Source: Jejuia sp040720935
GTDB taxonomy: Bacteria; Bacteroidota; Bacteroidia; Flavobacteriales; Flavobacteriaceae
Assembly: GCF_040720935.1 (NCBI RefSeq)
Contig: NZ_JBFDAE010000007.1
Coordinates: 62,001-126,000 of the forward strand
Direction of reading: 5' to 3'
Length of the DNA stretch: 64,000 nucleotides
Each line of letters begins with the position of its first letter. Position 1 is the stretch's first letter. Positions 9,076 through 17,692 of the stretch are shown here, piece by piece. The notes below the pieces were generated by a model, which saw nothing but the letters and a program-made list of their open reading frames with translations, did not search any database and was not told where the DNA came from. The position numbers and the translations under genes are program-made.

Positions 9076-11121
9076 ATGAAAAATACAATTACACTTATAT
9101 TATTATTTACAATTAGTATCTCTTTTTCTCAAAGTTCAACAAAAAAGGCCGATAAGCTTTTTGAGAGAATGTGGTATAAAGAAGCTTCGGTTTTATACGA
9201 ATTAGAACTTGGTAAATTTGAAAGAAGAAATAAAACATCTACTAAACGTAGCGATTCAACTTATGTAACTCTTTTAAAAAGAGCAGGAGATTCTTATTTC
9301 TTCAACACAGATATGAAAAATGCCCATGTGTGGTATGATAAATTAATATCTGATTATTATGCTGATGTTGATGCTGATGTTGATGCTGATGTTGATGCTG
9401 AATATATTTTTAGATACGCTCATGCTTTAGAAGGTATTGGCAAATATAGAGATGCAAAACGATGGATGAAAGAGTTTGCAAAGCGCACAAAAAATAAAGA
9501 TGATAGATCTGAACTGTTAGATCAAAACGGATTATCTGTCGAGGATGTTTTAGATATTGAACCTGCATTTATTCTTAAAAATGTATCTGTAAATACGAAG
9601 TACTCAGATTTTGGGCCGATGTATTACAAAGATCAATTAGTATATTCTTCAGCAGTAGATAGTTCAACGTTTCATACGAGAATTTACCATTGGAACGAGC
9701 AACCGTTTTTAAATATGTATCTGGGTGAATTGAACGCAATAGAATCTGATGTGAAATTAATCGATGATTTTTCAGAGAAATTAAACACACGCTATCACGA
9801 AGCTACTTTGGCATTTTCTCCAGATGAAACCAAAGTTTATTTTACGAGAAATAATTTCGAAGGCAAATTAAAAAGAGATAAAAAAGGTACAAATCATTTA
9901 AAACTTTATAGTGCAGAATTACGCAAAAATGAAGACAGTATTTTTAGATGGCAAAACGTTAAGGAATTACCGTTTAATAGCGAAGATTATTCAGTTGGTC
10001 ACCCAACGGTAAGTAAAGATGGTAAATTGTTATATTTTGTGTCAGACATGCCTGGATCTATTGGTGCAACAGATATTTTTGTGGTCGATATTTTAGAAGA
10101 AAACACGAATACAGCACAAGATAGTACTTTCACAGGCTATTCCAAACCAAGAAATTTAGGAGAAAAAGTAAATACTGCAGGTCGCGAAATGTTTCCTTAC
10201 ATTACTGATAATGCGTTGTATTTAGCTTCAGATGGTCATCTAGGTTTGGGAGGATTGGATGTTTATGAAAGTAGAATAATCGATGCTAATTTTCAAAAAC
10301 CGGTAAACCTTGGCGCACCTTTAAATAGTGAGTTAGATGATTTTGGTTTTATTGTAAATAAAGAAAAAAATAAAGGCTTTGTATGCTCAAATAGATTGAC
10401 AGGAAAAGGAGACGATGATATTTATTCTTTTATTCGTTTACCTAAACCTGATAAGCCATTATGCGAGCAGTTGGTAAGAGGTTATGTTTCAAATTCCATC
10501 ACGGGAGAGCGAATTGCAAATGTGAAAATGACATTGTTTTCTGGGGATGGCAAAGAATTAGAAACCACAACCACGACCATATCAGGTGCCTATAAATTTA
10601 ATACCGTTTTAAGCTGTGCTACAAAATTTAAAGTTACTGCTGCTAAAACAGGATATGAAAGCAAAGAGAAGCCCGTACTAACCTTAAGCGAAAATGGAGA
10701 GACGGTTGTAGCTTTAGGCTTGGAAACGCTCAACGAATTAATAGTTGAAGAAAAAGGTGTTTTAAAAATTAAAATAGGCATTATTTATTTCGACTTAGAT
10801 AAATCATTCATTAGAAACGATGCTTCAATAGAGTTGAATAAGATAGTATTATTAATGACGCAATATCCTAAAATGGTCATTAAGATTGAGTCCCATACAG
10901 ATGCGCGGGACAGTGATGCCTATAACTTAAAACTATCAGACCGAAGAGCAAAATCAACAAGAGATTACATCATCAGTCAAGGTATTGAAGCTAATAGAAT
11001 TGAAAGCGCAGAAGGATTTGGGGAATCACAGTTGATAAACAATTGTAAAAATGGTGTGAAGTGTTCAGAATCTGAACATCAACTAAATAGAAGGTCTGAA
11101 TTCATCATTGTAAAAATGTAA
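9076..11121 (+). CDS. OmpA-family protein with PD40-like repeats and carboxypeptidase-regulatory-like domain
   Basis: About 681 residues, exported. ATG 9076 gives the signal peptide MKNTITLILLFTISISFSQ; the TTG nine bases upstream is unlikely. An N-terminal TPR-like segment (about 20-170) precedes WD40/PD40-like beta-propeller repeats (TLAFSPDETKVYFTRN, HPTVSKDGKLLYFVSD). A CarboxypepD_reg-like domain follows (VRGYVSNSITGERIANVKM). The C-terminal OmpA domain carries the peptidoglycan-binding signature (IKIESHTDARDSDAYN, LSDRRAKSTRDYI). This is the third gene of the adhesin-PorP/SprF-OmpA set, in which the OmpA protein is thought to tether the outer-membrane complex to peptidoglycan (family knowledge). 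A 12-bp tandem repeat lies inside the coding region near 9361. Confidence 0.9.
   Translation: MKNTITLILLFTISISFSQSSTKKADKLFERMWYKEASVLYELELGKFERRNKTSTKRSDSTYVTLLKRAGDSYFFNTDMKNAHVWYDKLISDYYADVDADVDADVDAEYIFRYAHALEGIGKYRDAKRWMKEFAKRTKNKDDRSELLDQNGLSVEDVLDIEPAFILKNVSVNTKYSDFGPMYYKDQLVYSSAVDSSTFHTRIYHWNEQPFLNMYLGELNAIESDVKLIDDFSEKLNTRYHEATLAFSPDETKVYFTRNNFEGKLKRDKKGTNHLKLYSAELRKNEDSIFRWQNVKELPFNSEDYSVGHPTVSKDGKLLYFVSDMPGSIGATDIFVVDILEENTNTAQDSTFTGYSKPRNLGEKVNTAGREMFPYITDNALYLASDGHLGLGGLDVYESRIIDANFQKPVNLGAPLNSELDDFGFIVNKEKNKGFVCSNRLTGKGDDDIYSFIRLPKPDKPLCEQLVRGYVSNSITGERIANVKMTLFSGDGKELETTTTTISGAYKFNTVLSCATKFKVTAAKTGYESKEKPVLTLSENGETVVALGLETLNELIVEEKGVLKIKIGIIYFDLDKSFIRNDASIELNKIVLLMTQYPKMVIKIESHTDARDSDAYNLKLSDRRAKSTRDYIISQGIEANRIESAEGFGESQLINNCKNGVKCSESEHQLNRRSEFIIVKM
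9361..9400 (+). repeat. 12-bp coding tandem repeat
   Basis: GCTGATGTTGAT occurs three times in perfect tandem followed by GCTG. It encodes an Ala-Asp-Val-Asp tetrapeptide run inside the OmpA-family protein, at the end of the TPR-like segment. The unit is a multiple of three, so copy-number change would alter length but not frame. Confidence 0.95.
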
Positions 11122-11203
11122 TCTTTAAGGCATAAAGACATCTAATCTCATGGAAACTAAGGTTGATTAATAGCAATTTTACCGCCAAACCATTTGATAG
11201 ATA

Positions 11204-11234
11204 GAAGCGGGCAGAAATGCTCGCTTCTTATTTT
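11204..11234 (+). terminator. Rho-independent terminator after the OmpA-family gene
   Basis: A 9-bp stem (GAAGCGGGC with GCTCGCTTC, one G-U pair) and six-base loop are followed by TTATTTT. It sits about 80 bp after the OmpA stop codon and reads in the right direction. Confidence 0.7.
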
Positions 11235-11270
11235 AGGTGTTTGTAGATTTTTTGGCACTAACCCATAAAG

Positions 11271-11326
11271 TGTGTAAGTTTCAAAACTCAGGATTGAATT
11301 CAATCCTGAGTTTTGAAACTTACACA
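11271..11326. repeat. 56-bp perfect palindrome at a convergent gene junction
   Basis: Two 28-bp arms meet at a central GAATTC without spacer or mismatch; the left arm begins TGTGTAAGTTTCAAAACTCA. The right end overlaps the stop codon of the minus-strand histidine kinase gene. Neither side has a clear T run, so it is not a textbook intrinsic terminator, although it could still end transcription from both sides. Confidence 0.95.
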
Positions 11327-12840
11327 GATTTTAGGATAGTGTCGATTTTTTCAAGCAGATTGTTTTTATCAAAAGGCTTTGTGACAACATCATTTGCGCC
11401 AGCTTGTTTAAAACGCTTTATGTTATCTTTAAATGCTTCTGTAGATAGAACAATAATCGGGGTTTTTTTATATTCTTTTGAAAGGTTTCTAACGGAAGTA
11501 GCTAAATTCATTGCTGTAAAATTTTCAATGGTATTGGATAATAATATTAAATCAACATCTTGGTCAATTATATTTGGGATTACATCTTTACCTTTTGAAA
11601 TTATATTCAAATAAAAATTACCTTCTTTAGCTAATAATTTTAGAATAGATAATTGAATCAATTCAGCATTTTCGACCAATAAAATATTATATTTTGAGCT
11701 GTGATTTTTCTTTAAATTATCTATCAATTCCTTTTTTAAGCTTTTGTTATATCTCGTGAGCTTAAAACTGATGTTACACGTAAATTTACTGCCAGCATTA
11801 AGCTCACTTTCAACAGCAATATTTCCGTTTAATTTTAGCACCAAATGTTTTACAATAGATAGGCCTAAACCAATACCGCCTTTGTTCTTTATTTGAGAGG
11901 AAAGTGTTTTAAACCTCTCGAATATTTGCTCATGATTTTCAGCATCAATGCCAATACCGGTATCGCTTACCACAATTTGTATATTGGCTTTATTTGCTCT
12001 TTCGTAATTTAGGGAGATTTTAAGGGCTATAGATCCTGTTGGTGTAAATTTAATAGCGTTGTTCAATAAATTTCCAATAATTTGTTTAAGCCTGTAAGCG
12101 TCTCCGTGTAAAAACTCTGGGAGTTTTGGGTCGATAACAACATGAAACTCAAGATTTTTTTTGGTAATTAGGTGTTTATAACCTTCAGTTATGTCGTTTA
12201 GAAGCGCTTTTAAATCAAAAACCTTTTCATCTAAAGTTAGCTTACCGGATTCTATTTTTGAAATGTCTAAAATGTCTTCAATTCTATTTTTTAAATCTTT
12301 ATTTGCAGATTGAACAATATCTAAGTAGTTTTTCTGCTCAGAGCTTAAATTCTCTTTTATCAATAAATCACTAAATATGATTGAAGCGGTAATTGGGTTT
12401 CTAAGTTGATGGCTAAAATTGGCGATAAAGTTATTCTTAAATTTTTCCTTTTCTAGAAGATATTTGTTTTTTAATTCAAGAACTTGAGAGTTTATAATAG
12501 ACTCATTTCGGCTTTGTGCCGTGAGTTGATAATTTTTATAGTGTGTCGTTAAATCTTCAATAATTATAAGGTTTTTGTTTTTACTTTCAGAATGGATGGT
12601 AACATCTACAATAATAGCTTGAGATTCTAAATCTAGATTAATGCAAGAAAACTCAAAACATTCATTATCTATGTGTAGTAAATTATTTAGTATTTCAAAA
12701 AAAGGATGAACGGTTTGTAGTTGTTTATGCTTTTCTACTGGTAGAACAAGAGTGTCGGTTTCCAGCACACATCCAGAATCATCTACTAGAATATATTGTA
12801 AATTGTTCTTGTAATATCTTTTTTTGTAAGCTTTTAACAT
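11320..12840 (-). CDS. Sensor histidine kinase with degenerate receiver domain
   Basis: 506 residues, no transmembrane segment, so probably cytoplasmic. Residues 1-110 form an unassigned, possibly PAS-like sensor region, followed by a helical linker. The dimerization/phosphoacceptor domain has its His at 144 (FSHQLRNPI). The ATPase domain shows N-box NLLNNAIKF (258-266), DTGIGI and GGIGLGLSIV. A C-terminal receiver-like domain (about 384-506) keeps the conserved Lys (VTKPF, K488), but the acceptor position is Ser435 in DLILLSNT where Asp is normal, and the acidic pocket reads VENAE instead of VEDNE. It is therefore probably a pseudo-receiver used for protein contact. The start codon lies 5 bp after the GTPase gene, making it the last gene of the four-gene operon. 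Its stop codon overlaps the 56-bp palindrome. Confidence 0.9.
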   Translation of the reverse strand: MLKAYKKRYYKNNLQYILVDDSGCVLETDTLVLPVEKHKQLQTVHPFFEILNNLLHIDNECFEFSCINLDLESQAIIVDVTIHSESKNKNLIIIEDLTTHYKNYQLTAQSRNESIINSQVLELKNKYLLEKEKFKNNFIANFSHQLRNPITASIIFSDLLIKENLSSEQKNYLDIVQSANKDLKNRIEDILDISKIESGKLTLDEKVFDLKALLNDITEGYKHLITKKNLEFHVVIDPKLPEFLHGDAYRLKQIIGNLLNNAIKFTPTGSIALKISLNYERANKANIQIVVSDTGIGIDAENHEQIFERFKTLSSQIKNKGGIGLGLSIVKHLVLKLNGNIAVESELNAGSKFTCNISFKLTRYNKSLKKELIDNLKKNHSSKYNILLVENAELIQLSILKLLAKEGNFYLNIISKGKDVIPNIIDQDVDLILLSNTIENFTAMNLATSVRNLSKEYKKTPIIVLSTEAFKDNIKRFKQAGANDVVTKPFDKNNLLEKIDTILKSV

Positions 12841-12845
12841 GTTTT

Positions 12846-13337
12846 TTAAATTAACGCTTTGGCTAATTTAGAAAAAAGACTTTCAACTCTACTACCAGTT
12901 TTGGCACTCACAAAAAAATCGACCAATGGTTCAAAAATACTGCTGTTTTGTGTTAAATATGGTTTATTTACTAAATCCATTTTATTGCCAACCACCATAA
13001 TGGGGATGTTTGGGTAATTTTCAGTCAGAAATTTTAATTCAGACTCTAGATTTTCGAATGTTGCAGGTCTAGATAGATCAAACACGTAAATAAATCCGTG
13101 GGTGCCTAATAAATATGAAGAACGGGTTTTTTTAACATCATCTTGTCCTTCTAAATCCCAAATAATTAGGGAAACAGATGTTTTGCCATCAGCAATGTCA
13201 ATCGTTTTTTTTGATATATGAACCCCAATGGTAACCTTATAATCTTCAGAAAAGGTGTTTTCAACAAAGCGTCTAATTATTGAGGTTTTACCAACCCCAA
13301 AATGACCAATTAATACAATTTTTTTAGATACTGTCAT
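12846..13337 (-). CDS. Ras-like small GTPase
   Basis: 163 residues, a single small GTPase domain with all nucleotide-binding motifs: G1 GHFGVGKTS (K17), a switch I Thr near TIGVH, G3 WDLEGQDD (D61, Q65), G4 NKMD (118-121) and G5 SAK (144-146). The switch II Gln needed for hydrolysis in Ras/Rab proteins is present. No C-terminal lipidation motif is seen. It overlaps the end of the upstream roadblock-like gene by 14 bp and is followed 5 bp later by the histidine kinase, so it is translationally coupled. Bacterial Ras-like GTPases such as MglA work with roadblock proteins (MglB) as GAP or switch partners. The neighbour here suggests the same arrangement. The process controlled is unknown. Confidence 0.9.
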   Translation of the reverse strand: MTVSKKIVLIGHFGVGKTSIIRRFVENTFSEDYKVTIGVHISKKTIDIADGKTSVSLIIWDLEGQDDVKKTRSSYLLGTHGFIYVFDLSRPATFENLESELKFLTENYPNIPIMVVGNKMDLVNKPYLTQNSSIFEPLVDFFVSAKTGSRVESLFSKLAKALI

Positions 13338-14145
13338 TTTTATTAAAATACGCCTCTAGTTTTTGGGTAAGTACTGTTTTGTTTTTTAAGATCTCGGTAA
13401 CATTATGTTTTTTTACAAACTTAAGGATTTTGTTTTCTAGTTTATCTTTAAAAATTACATTATATGCACCAGAAACGACTACAGCAATGTAGAATGATGA
13501 AAAATTTTGAAGATGAATATGGTAAAGGTCATATTCTATATATTGTAAATTTTGGCTTTCTTTTTTAAAAGCATCCTCCACAAAGCTCTTAATAGCTGTA
13601 AGCATTCCCGCAACCATATCTTCATCTGTCATTTTGGTTTTAGAGCATTCTGCTAAAACAATGCCAGAGCCTTTTTCAATAATAATAAGCTGTTCTATTT
13701 TTGTATTGGTTTGCTCTTGAAGTATCAAGTCAGATTCCTCAACGCCAGAAGCTTTAGATTTTGCTTTTCTAAAAAAGCGTTTAAAGGAAAACGTATGGTT
13801 TACTTGATTGTTGATTTTCTCAGAAAGCAATTTCATTTCGTGCTGTACGTAACGCTTGACCATTTTGCCCAAAATAGGAAAAAGTGCTTCAACTACAGCG
13901 TCTTGAGAGTTTTTAATTTCCTCTTTTAAAGCTTCTGTAATGGTTGGCCCAAGTGTGTCGGGAATTTCTTTTATAAACTGCTGTAATTTTTCTTCAATTA
14001 TAGGATCTACCTTAGTGGATAAATTCTTTTTTTCATTAACGGTAGTCTCAAGAATTTTTATTTTTTTTTCAATAGAAGAAGCAAATTCCCGCTCATCAGT
14101 AAGCAGAATATCTTTAATGATACTTAGTTTTTCATCTTGATCCAT
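13324..14145 (-). CDS. Coiled-coil protein with C-terminal roadblock/LC7-like domain
   Basis: 273 residues without signal peptide or TM segment. The N-terminal half (1-130) is charged and helical, with a conserved-looking stretch (GPTITEALKEEI, VEALFPILGKMVKRYV) resembling a segment found in Bacteroidota proteins often labelled OmpA-related. Residues about 150-255 have the roadblock/LC7 pattern: a strand with KGSGIVLAE, then MTDEDMVAGMLTAIKSFVEDAF, then paired strands ending FYIAVVVSGAY. It lies 15 bp after the coiled-coil gene and overlaps the GTPase gene by 14 bp. The likely role is regulator or effector of the GTPase. The fold call is by pattern only. Confidence 0.7.
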   Translation of the reverse strand: MDQDEKLSIIKDILLTDEREFASSIEKKIKILETTVNEKKNLSTKVDPIIEEKLQQFIKEIPDTLGPTITEALKEEIKNSQDAVVEALFPILGKMVKRYVQHEMKLLSEKINNQVNHTFSFKRFFRKAKSKASGVEESDLILQEQTNTKIEQLIIIEKGSGIVLAECSKTKMTDEDMVAGMLTAIKSFVEDAFKKESQNLQYIEYDLYHIHLQNFSSFYIAVVVSGAYNVIFKDKLENKILKFVKKHNVTEILKNKTVLTQKLEAYFNKNDSI

Positions 14146-14160
14146 CTATGGCAAAATCGT

Positions 14161-14526
14161 TTAGTCACTAATTTTTTCTCCTAATTTGATAAACAGCTCA
14201 CTTAATAATTTACGGTTTACTTTTTTGTCGTCAAGATGGTCTAACTTGTCGTTCATGGAATTTTCAAGATCGGTAATTCTAATGTTAATATCTGTACTTA
14301 GAGTATCGATGTTTTGTAAAAGCTCAGACTCTACGGTGCTAATCAAGTTTTGAAGTTCTTCTTTTTTTGCTAATATATCTGCTTTTACAGCTTCAAATTC
14401 AGAATTGTAAGCCTGAATGTTTTCGCCAAAAATAAGTTCTTTAATGGCATCAATCTTTGAAGTTGTGTCTTTAGACTTGCCATTTAGGTTTTCCTGAATA
14501 TCATCTTTTACTTGTTCTTCTTTCAT
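14161..14526 (-). CDS. Small acidic coiled-coil protein of the GTPase operon
   Basis: 121 residues, acidic, without signal peptide or membrane segment. From about residue 20 to 110 it is a continuous heptad-like helix (for example LQNLISTVESELLQNIDTL). It is the first gene of the minus-strand operon and is separated from the roadblock-like gene by 15 bp. I do not recognise a named family. It is probably a scaffold or oligomerization partner within the GTPase module, inferred from context alone. Confidence 0.7.
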   Translation of the reverse strand: MKEEQVKDDIQENLNGKSKDTTSKIDAIKELIFGENIQAYNSEFEAVKADILAKKEELQNLISTVESELLQNIDTLSTDINIRITDLENSMNDKLDHLDDKKVNRKLLSELFIKLGEKISD

Positions 14527-14717
14527 TTTCGGGTAGTTTGCTATTAAATTTTAACAAAAGTAGTTTAAAAAATGTTTACTATGTTAAACTAAAGCCTATA
14601 CATTTAATTCAGCGCAATTTTCCGAATTATAAAATTAGTGAATTTGTTTGTTTCTTAAATTCAAGAATTTTATTAATCAGTTGATTATGGCTTTTAGTTC
14701 GCTTCAATACAACCAAT

Positions 14718-15443
14718 TCAATAATCTTCACATATATACTTTTGTATCATATATTCAGTAATAGGATGTAATGTCTTACCTGTTTCAGGGTGCAGCCCTA
14801 AATCTGTAAAATATTCCAATGCTTTATTGTTATTCTTCCCATACCAAATTTTAACGTTTCCGCTTGAATCAAAAAAATCAGTATCACAATCAGCATTTAT
14901 TTTTTTAAAATATTTTATCCGATTTTCATTATATAATTTCAATTGACCGATATTATATTTTTCGGTATCAAATGTTACTTCCATATAATTAGTTTCGTTC
15001 CAAACCATCCAGCGTGGTGTATTTGCTGAATAATAAATTAGAAACCCGATCACTAATAAACTACTAACAATTACAGTTGTTTTATGATTTTTCAAGAACC
15101 GATGTAAATGATTTTTTCCTTTTAAAACTTCATCTTGATTGTCAATAGTGGCTTTATTTTCTTCAATGCTTTTCGAATTGTTTTTTGAAACAAAATCCTC
15201 ATAATTTTTATAACCTAAATATTCCGAGATCTTGTTTAGTAAATCTGAACTTGGATTACCCCTATTGTTTTTGTCATCTCCAATATACTTTTCATAATAG
15301 CGAACAAAAGTAATTCTGTTAATCGGAAACCTTAAATCATCTGTAAAAACCTTTTCAAGATGATGTGATAACCCGTGCTTGGTATTATTACCACATTGAT
15401 TTTCAGCTTTTTTAAATGCGTCTTGAAATAATTTCTTCTTCAT
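14718..15443 (-). CDS. Single-pass membrane protein, unknown function
   Basis: 241 residues. The N-terminal ~90 residues (FKKAENQCGNNTKHGLSHHL ... LLNKISEYLGYKNYEDFV) resemble a helical, possibly DNA-binding-like domain seen at the start of many Flavobacteriaceae membrane proteins. A TM helix lies near 120-137 (TTVIVSSLLVIGFLIYYSA). The C-terminal part is extracytoplasmic with two Cys (DCDTDF, YICEDY). It is transcribed away from the lipoprotein/kinase genes across a 382-bp spacer. No function can be assigned. Confidence 0.65.
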   Translation of the reverse strand: MKKKLFQDAFKKAENQCGNNTKHGLSHHLEKVFTDDLRFPINRITFVRYYEKYIGDDKNNRGNPSSDLLNKISEYLGYKNYEDFVSKNNSKSIEENKATIDNQDEVLKGKNHLHRFLKNHKTTVIVSSLLVIGFLIYYSANTPRWMVWNETNYMEVTFDTEKYNIGQLKLYNENRIKYFKKINADCDTDFFDSSGNVKIWYGKNNNKALEYFTDLGLHPETGKTLHPITEYMIQKYICEDY

Positions 15444-15825
15444 GGTTTATAATTGCTTGGTTTTTAAATGTATAAAAATCATAATCACAGTCAAAACATA
15501 AAACAAACATTGATGTACAGACATTTTTGATGGTAAATTGTTTGTGTTTTGTTTCCATCTCATCTTTCAAATCTATAGTTCTTTGCTTCAGAATTAATAA
15601 ACGCTTTACTCGTAATAGGGCTTACGAATTTTAATTCTAAACTGGATGAGCAAAGTAGGGTTATGTAATCTCTGGGAAGTAATTATACTGCCTTACTTCT
15701 GCTCTCCATACTTCCCGATAAGAGAGACGTCTCTTCATGTTTTAGCGTGTTGCTGATAACACAAAAGTATCTGATGAAAAACATCGGACAGCAACACTAT
15801 TGTTCAATTTTAAAAATTTCATAAA
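15444..15825. other. Structured divergent intergenic region
   Basis: No ORF is supported. It contains several short inverted repeats: GGGAAGTA/TACTTCCC (15674-15681 and 15709-15716), the palindrome AGAGACGTCTCT (15723-15734), and TGTTGCTG/CAGCAACA (15748-15755 and 15789-15796) enclosing a further CTGATG/CATCGG pair. The last set lies just upstream of the small lipoprotein gene and could fold in its leader. Confidence 0.5.
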
Positions 15826-15990
15826 ATGAAGAAAATATATTTAATGATGCTTACGGTTTTCCTCAATATGGCACTATTTTCGTGTTCGCCACAAACTGTA
15901 GCCGAGGATAATAATGCCCCACAGGCCTGTTGTGGGGAAGAGGATCATATTCCACCACCTCCACCAGAAGATGGAGAAGATGGGGGTTGA
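15826..15990 (+). CDS. Small Cys/Pro-rich lipoprotein upstream of the TPR kinase
   Basis: A 54-residue ORF with ATG at 15826 and a typical lipoprotein signal (MKKIYLMMLTVFLNMALFSC). The mature part is short and distinctive: a double Cys (ACCGEED) followed by a five-proline run (IPPPPPEDGEDGG). It ends 31 bp before the ATG of the TPR histidine kinase and is very probably in the same transcript. I do not know a function. From position it could be a ligand, modulator or membrane partner of the adjacent kinase. It sits in a frame different from the kinase's upstream extension, which argues against the longer kinase start. Confidence 0.75.
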   Translation: MKKIYLMMLTVFLNMALFSCSPQTVAEDNNAPQACCGEEDHIPPPPPEDGEDGG

Positions 15991-16021
15991 TTTATTAAAA
16001 ACTAATCAATACATTAGGGGA

Positions 16022-17689
16022 ATGAAAAAACTTACGGTTTCATTCCCCTTTTTTTATGCCTGCCTTTTTGGGTGCTTATGCCTTATTGCAAGTTCGGTTA
16101 ATGCACAACAATCTAATGATAGTATTAATTATTATTACAAAATGGTTTTAAACCCCAAGTCAACCGACGCCTTAATTTCTGGATATGTGTTCTTCAAAAC
16201 TCAAAAAGAGAAAAACTTAAAGAACAATAATACTTCCAAAGCGCTTTATAATTTAAGAATGATAATTATTGCCCAAATAGATTTGGGTTTGATTCATGAA
16301 GCAGAATCGTCTATTATAGAAGCCTTGGAATTAATAGAAAACACAGCAAATTCAGATACTTCATTTACTCAAGATAAAATAGCTTTATACAACAGTCTCG
16401 GTATGGTTTACAGACGAATGAACGAGTATGAAAAGGCCATTGAAATTTATAATAAAGCCTTTAAAATTGTTGAAAAGGATAAGGACAGGGTTTCATTATT
16501 CAACAACAAGGGCAATATTTATAAATACCAAGGTAATTTTATACTGGCAGAACAGCAATTTAGCTTAGTTTATAATGAACGGCTTAAAAACGATGATAAA
16601 TTACTGATAGCAAAAGCATTGGATAATTTAGGCTCAGTACAAGGAAAATTAGGAAAAAAAGAGGAGGGGCTAGAAAAAATGCTTGAAGCGCTCAGGATAA
16701 GAAAGGAAGAAAAGGATGTTCAACATTATTATACCAGCTATAAGCATTTAGCAGCGTATTATAAGGATATAGAAGATACTAAAGAAGCGAAAAAGTATGC
16801 AGATTTAGGGTATGAAGCGGCTAAGTTATATCGCGAATCCTATTTGGAAGATGCCTTACCACGATTACTAGAACTAAATGGTGATGATCTGGTTTTAGAA
16901 TACATCAAAATAAATGATAGTTTACAAAAAGAACAGCTTTTAGTTGACAAAAAATACTCAAGTGCAAAATATAACCTAGCCAAAGCACAACAACAGGCTT
17001 TTGAAATTGAACTTCAAAAGGAAAAGCAAAAAAAGTATAAACTCATTTATTTGTTTTCGGGTTTAGGCATCTTACTGCTTTCGGTCTTTGGGTTTCTTAG
17101 TACAAAAGCGAAATACAAAAAAGAAAAAATACTTCAGGTCTATCAAACAGAAACGCGTATTTCTGAAAAAGTACATGATGAAGTCGCCAATGGTTTGTAC
17201 CACGTGATGACAAAACTACAATATAAAAACACCGCTAATGATGATGTTTTGGACGATTTGGAACAGATCTATAATAAAACCAGAGACATCTCAAAGGAAA
17301 ATAGCCCGGTTGATATTAAGGCGAATTATAGTGAACTTTTAAACGACTTATTGCTAAGTTATAAAACCAATGATATTAATGTTGTTACCCGAAATATTTC
17401 GAAAGTAAACTGGCATGCCGTATCAGATATAAGAAAGACGATTCTTTACAGGGTGCTTCAAGAATTGATGACCAACATGCGCAAGCACAGTAAGGCATCT
17501 TTAGTAGCATTAACCTTTAACCAAACTAAAAATAACATTGAAATAGATTATAAGGATAATGGCATAGGTTGTAAACTCAAAAAAAATACTGGGTTGCTCA
17601 ATGCGGAAAACCGTATTGCCACGATAAATGGAACTATTACTTTTGAATCTCAACAAGACGATGGATTTAAAGTAAAAATTAAAGTATAA
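16022..17689 (+). CDS. TPR-containing sensor histidine kinase (NarL/LuxR-type partner)
   Basis: 555 residues from ATG 16022, which gives the signal peptide MKKLTVSFPFFYACLFGC...VNAQ. An upstream in-frame start would overlap the small lipoprotein gene and bury the signal, so it is rejected. The periplasmic region (about 30-330) consists of TPR repeats (LYNSLGMVYRRMNEYEKAIE, ALDNLGSVQGKLGKKEEGLE). A TM helix (LIYLFSGLGILLLSVFGFL) follows. The cytoplasmic HisKA_3-like domain has the His in KVHDEVANGLYH, and the ATPase domain has LQELMTNMRKHSKA and DNGIGC. The response regulator starts 3 bp after the stop codon. The signal sensed is unknown; TPRs suggest a peptide or protein ligand. Confidence 0.9.
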   Translation: MKKLTVSFPFFYACLFGCLCLIASSVNAQQSNDSINYYYKMVLNPKSTDALISGYVFFKTQKEKNLKNNNTSKALYNLRMIIIAQIDLGLIHEAESSIIEALELIENTANSDTSFTQDKIALYNSLGMVYRRMNEYEKAIEIYNKAFKIVEKDKDRVSLFNNKGNIYKYQGNFILAEQQFSLVYNERLKNDDKLLIAKALDNLGSVQGKLGKKEEGLEKMLEALRIRKEEKDVQHYYTSYKHLAAYYKDIEDTKEAKKYADLGYEAAKLYRESYLEDALPRLLELNGDDLVLEYIKINDSLQKEQLLVDKKYSSAKYNLAKAQQQAFEIELQKEKQKKYKLIYLFSGLGILLLSVFGFLSTKAKYKKEKILQVYQTETRISEKVHDEVANGLYHVMTKLQYKNTANDDVLDDLEQIYNKTRDISKENSPVDIKANYSELLNDLLLSYKTNDINVVTRNISKVNWHAVSDIRKTILYRVLQELMTNMRKHSKASLVALTFNQTKNNIEIDYKDNGIGCKLKKNTGLLNAENRIATINGTITFESQQDDGFKVKIKV

Positions 17690-17692
17690 GTT

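Noticed and set aside
11237..11614. Plus-strand ORF opposite the 3' end of the histidine kinase gene
   Set aside because: It runs through the palindrome and antisense to a conserved receiver domain; no recognisable motif.
15914..16021. Longer N terminus for the TPR histidine kinase
   Set aside because: It would overlap the small lipoprotein gene and displace a clear signal peptide starting at 16022.
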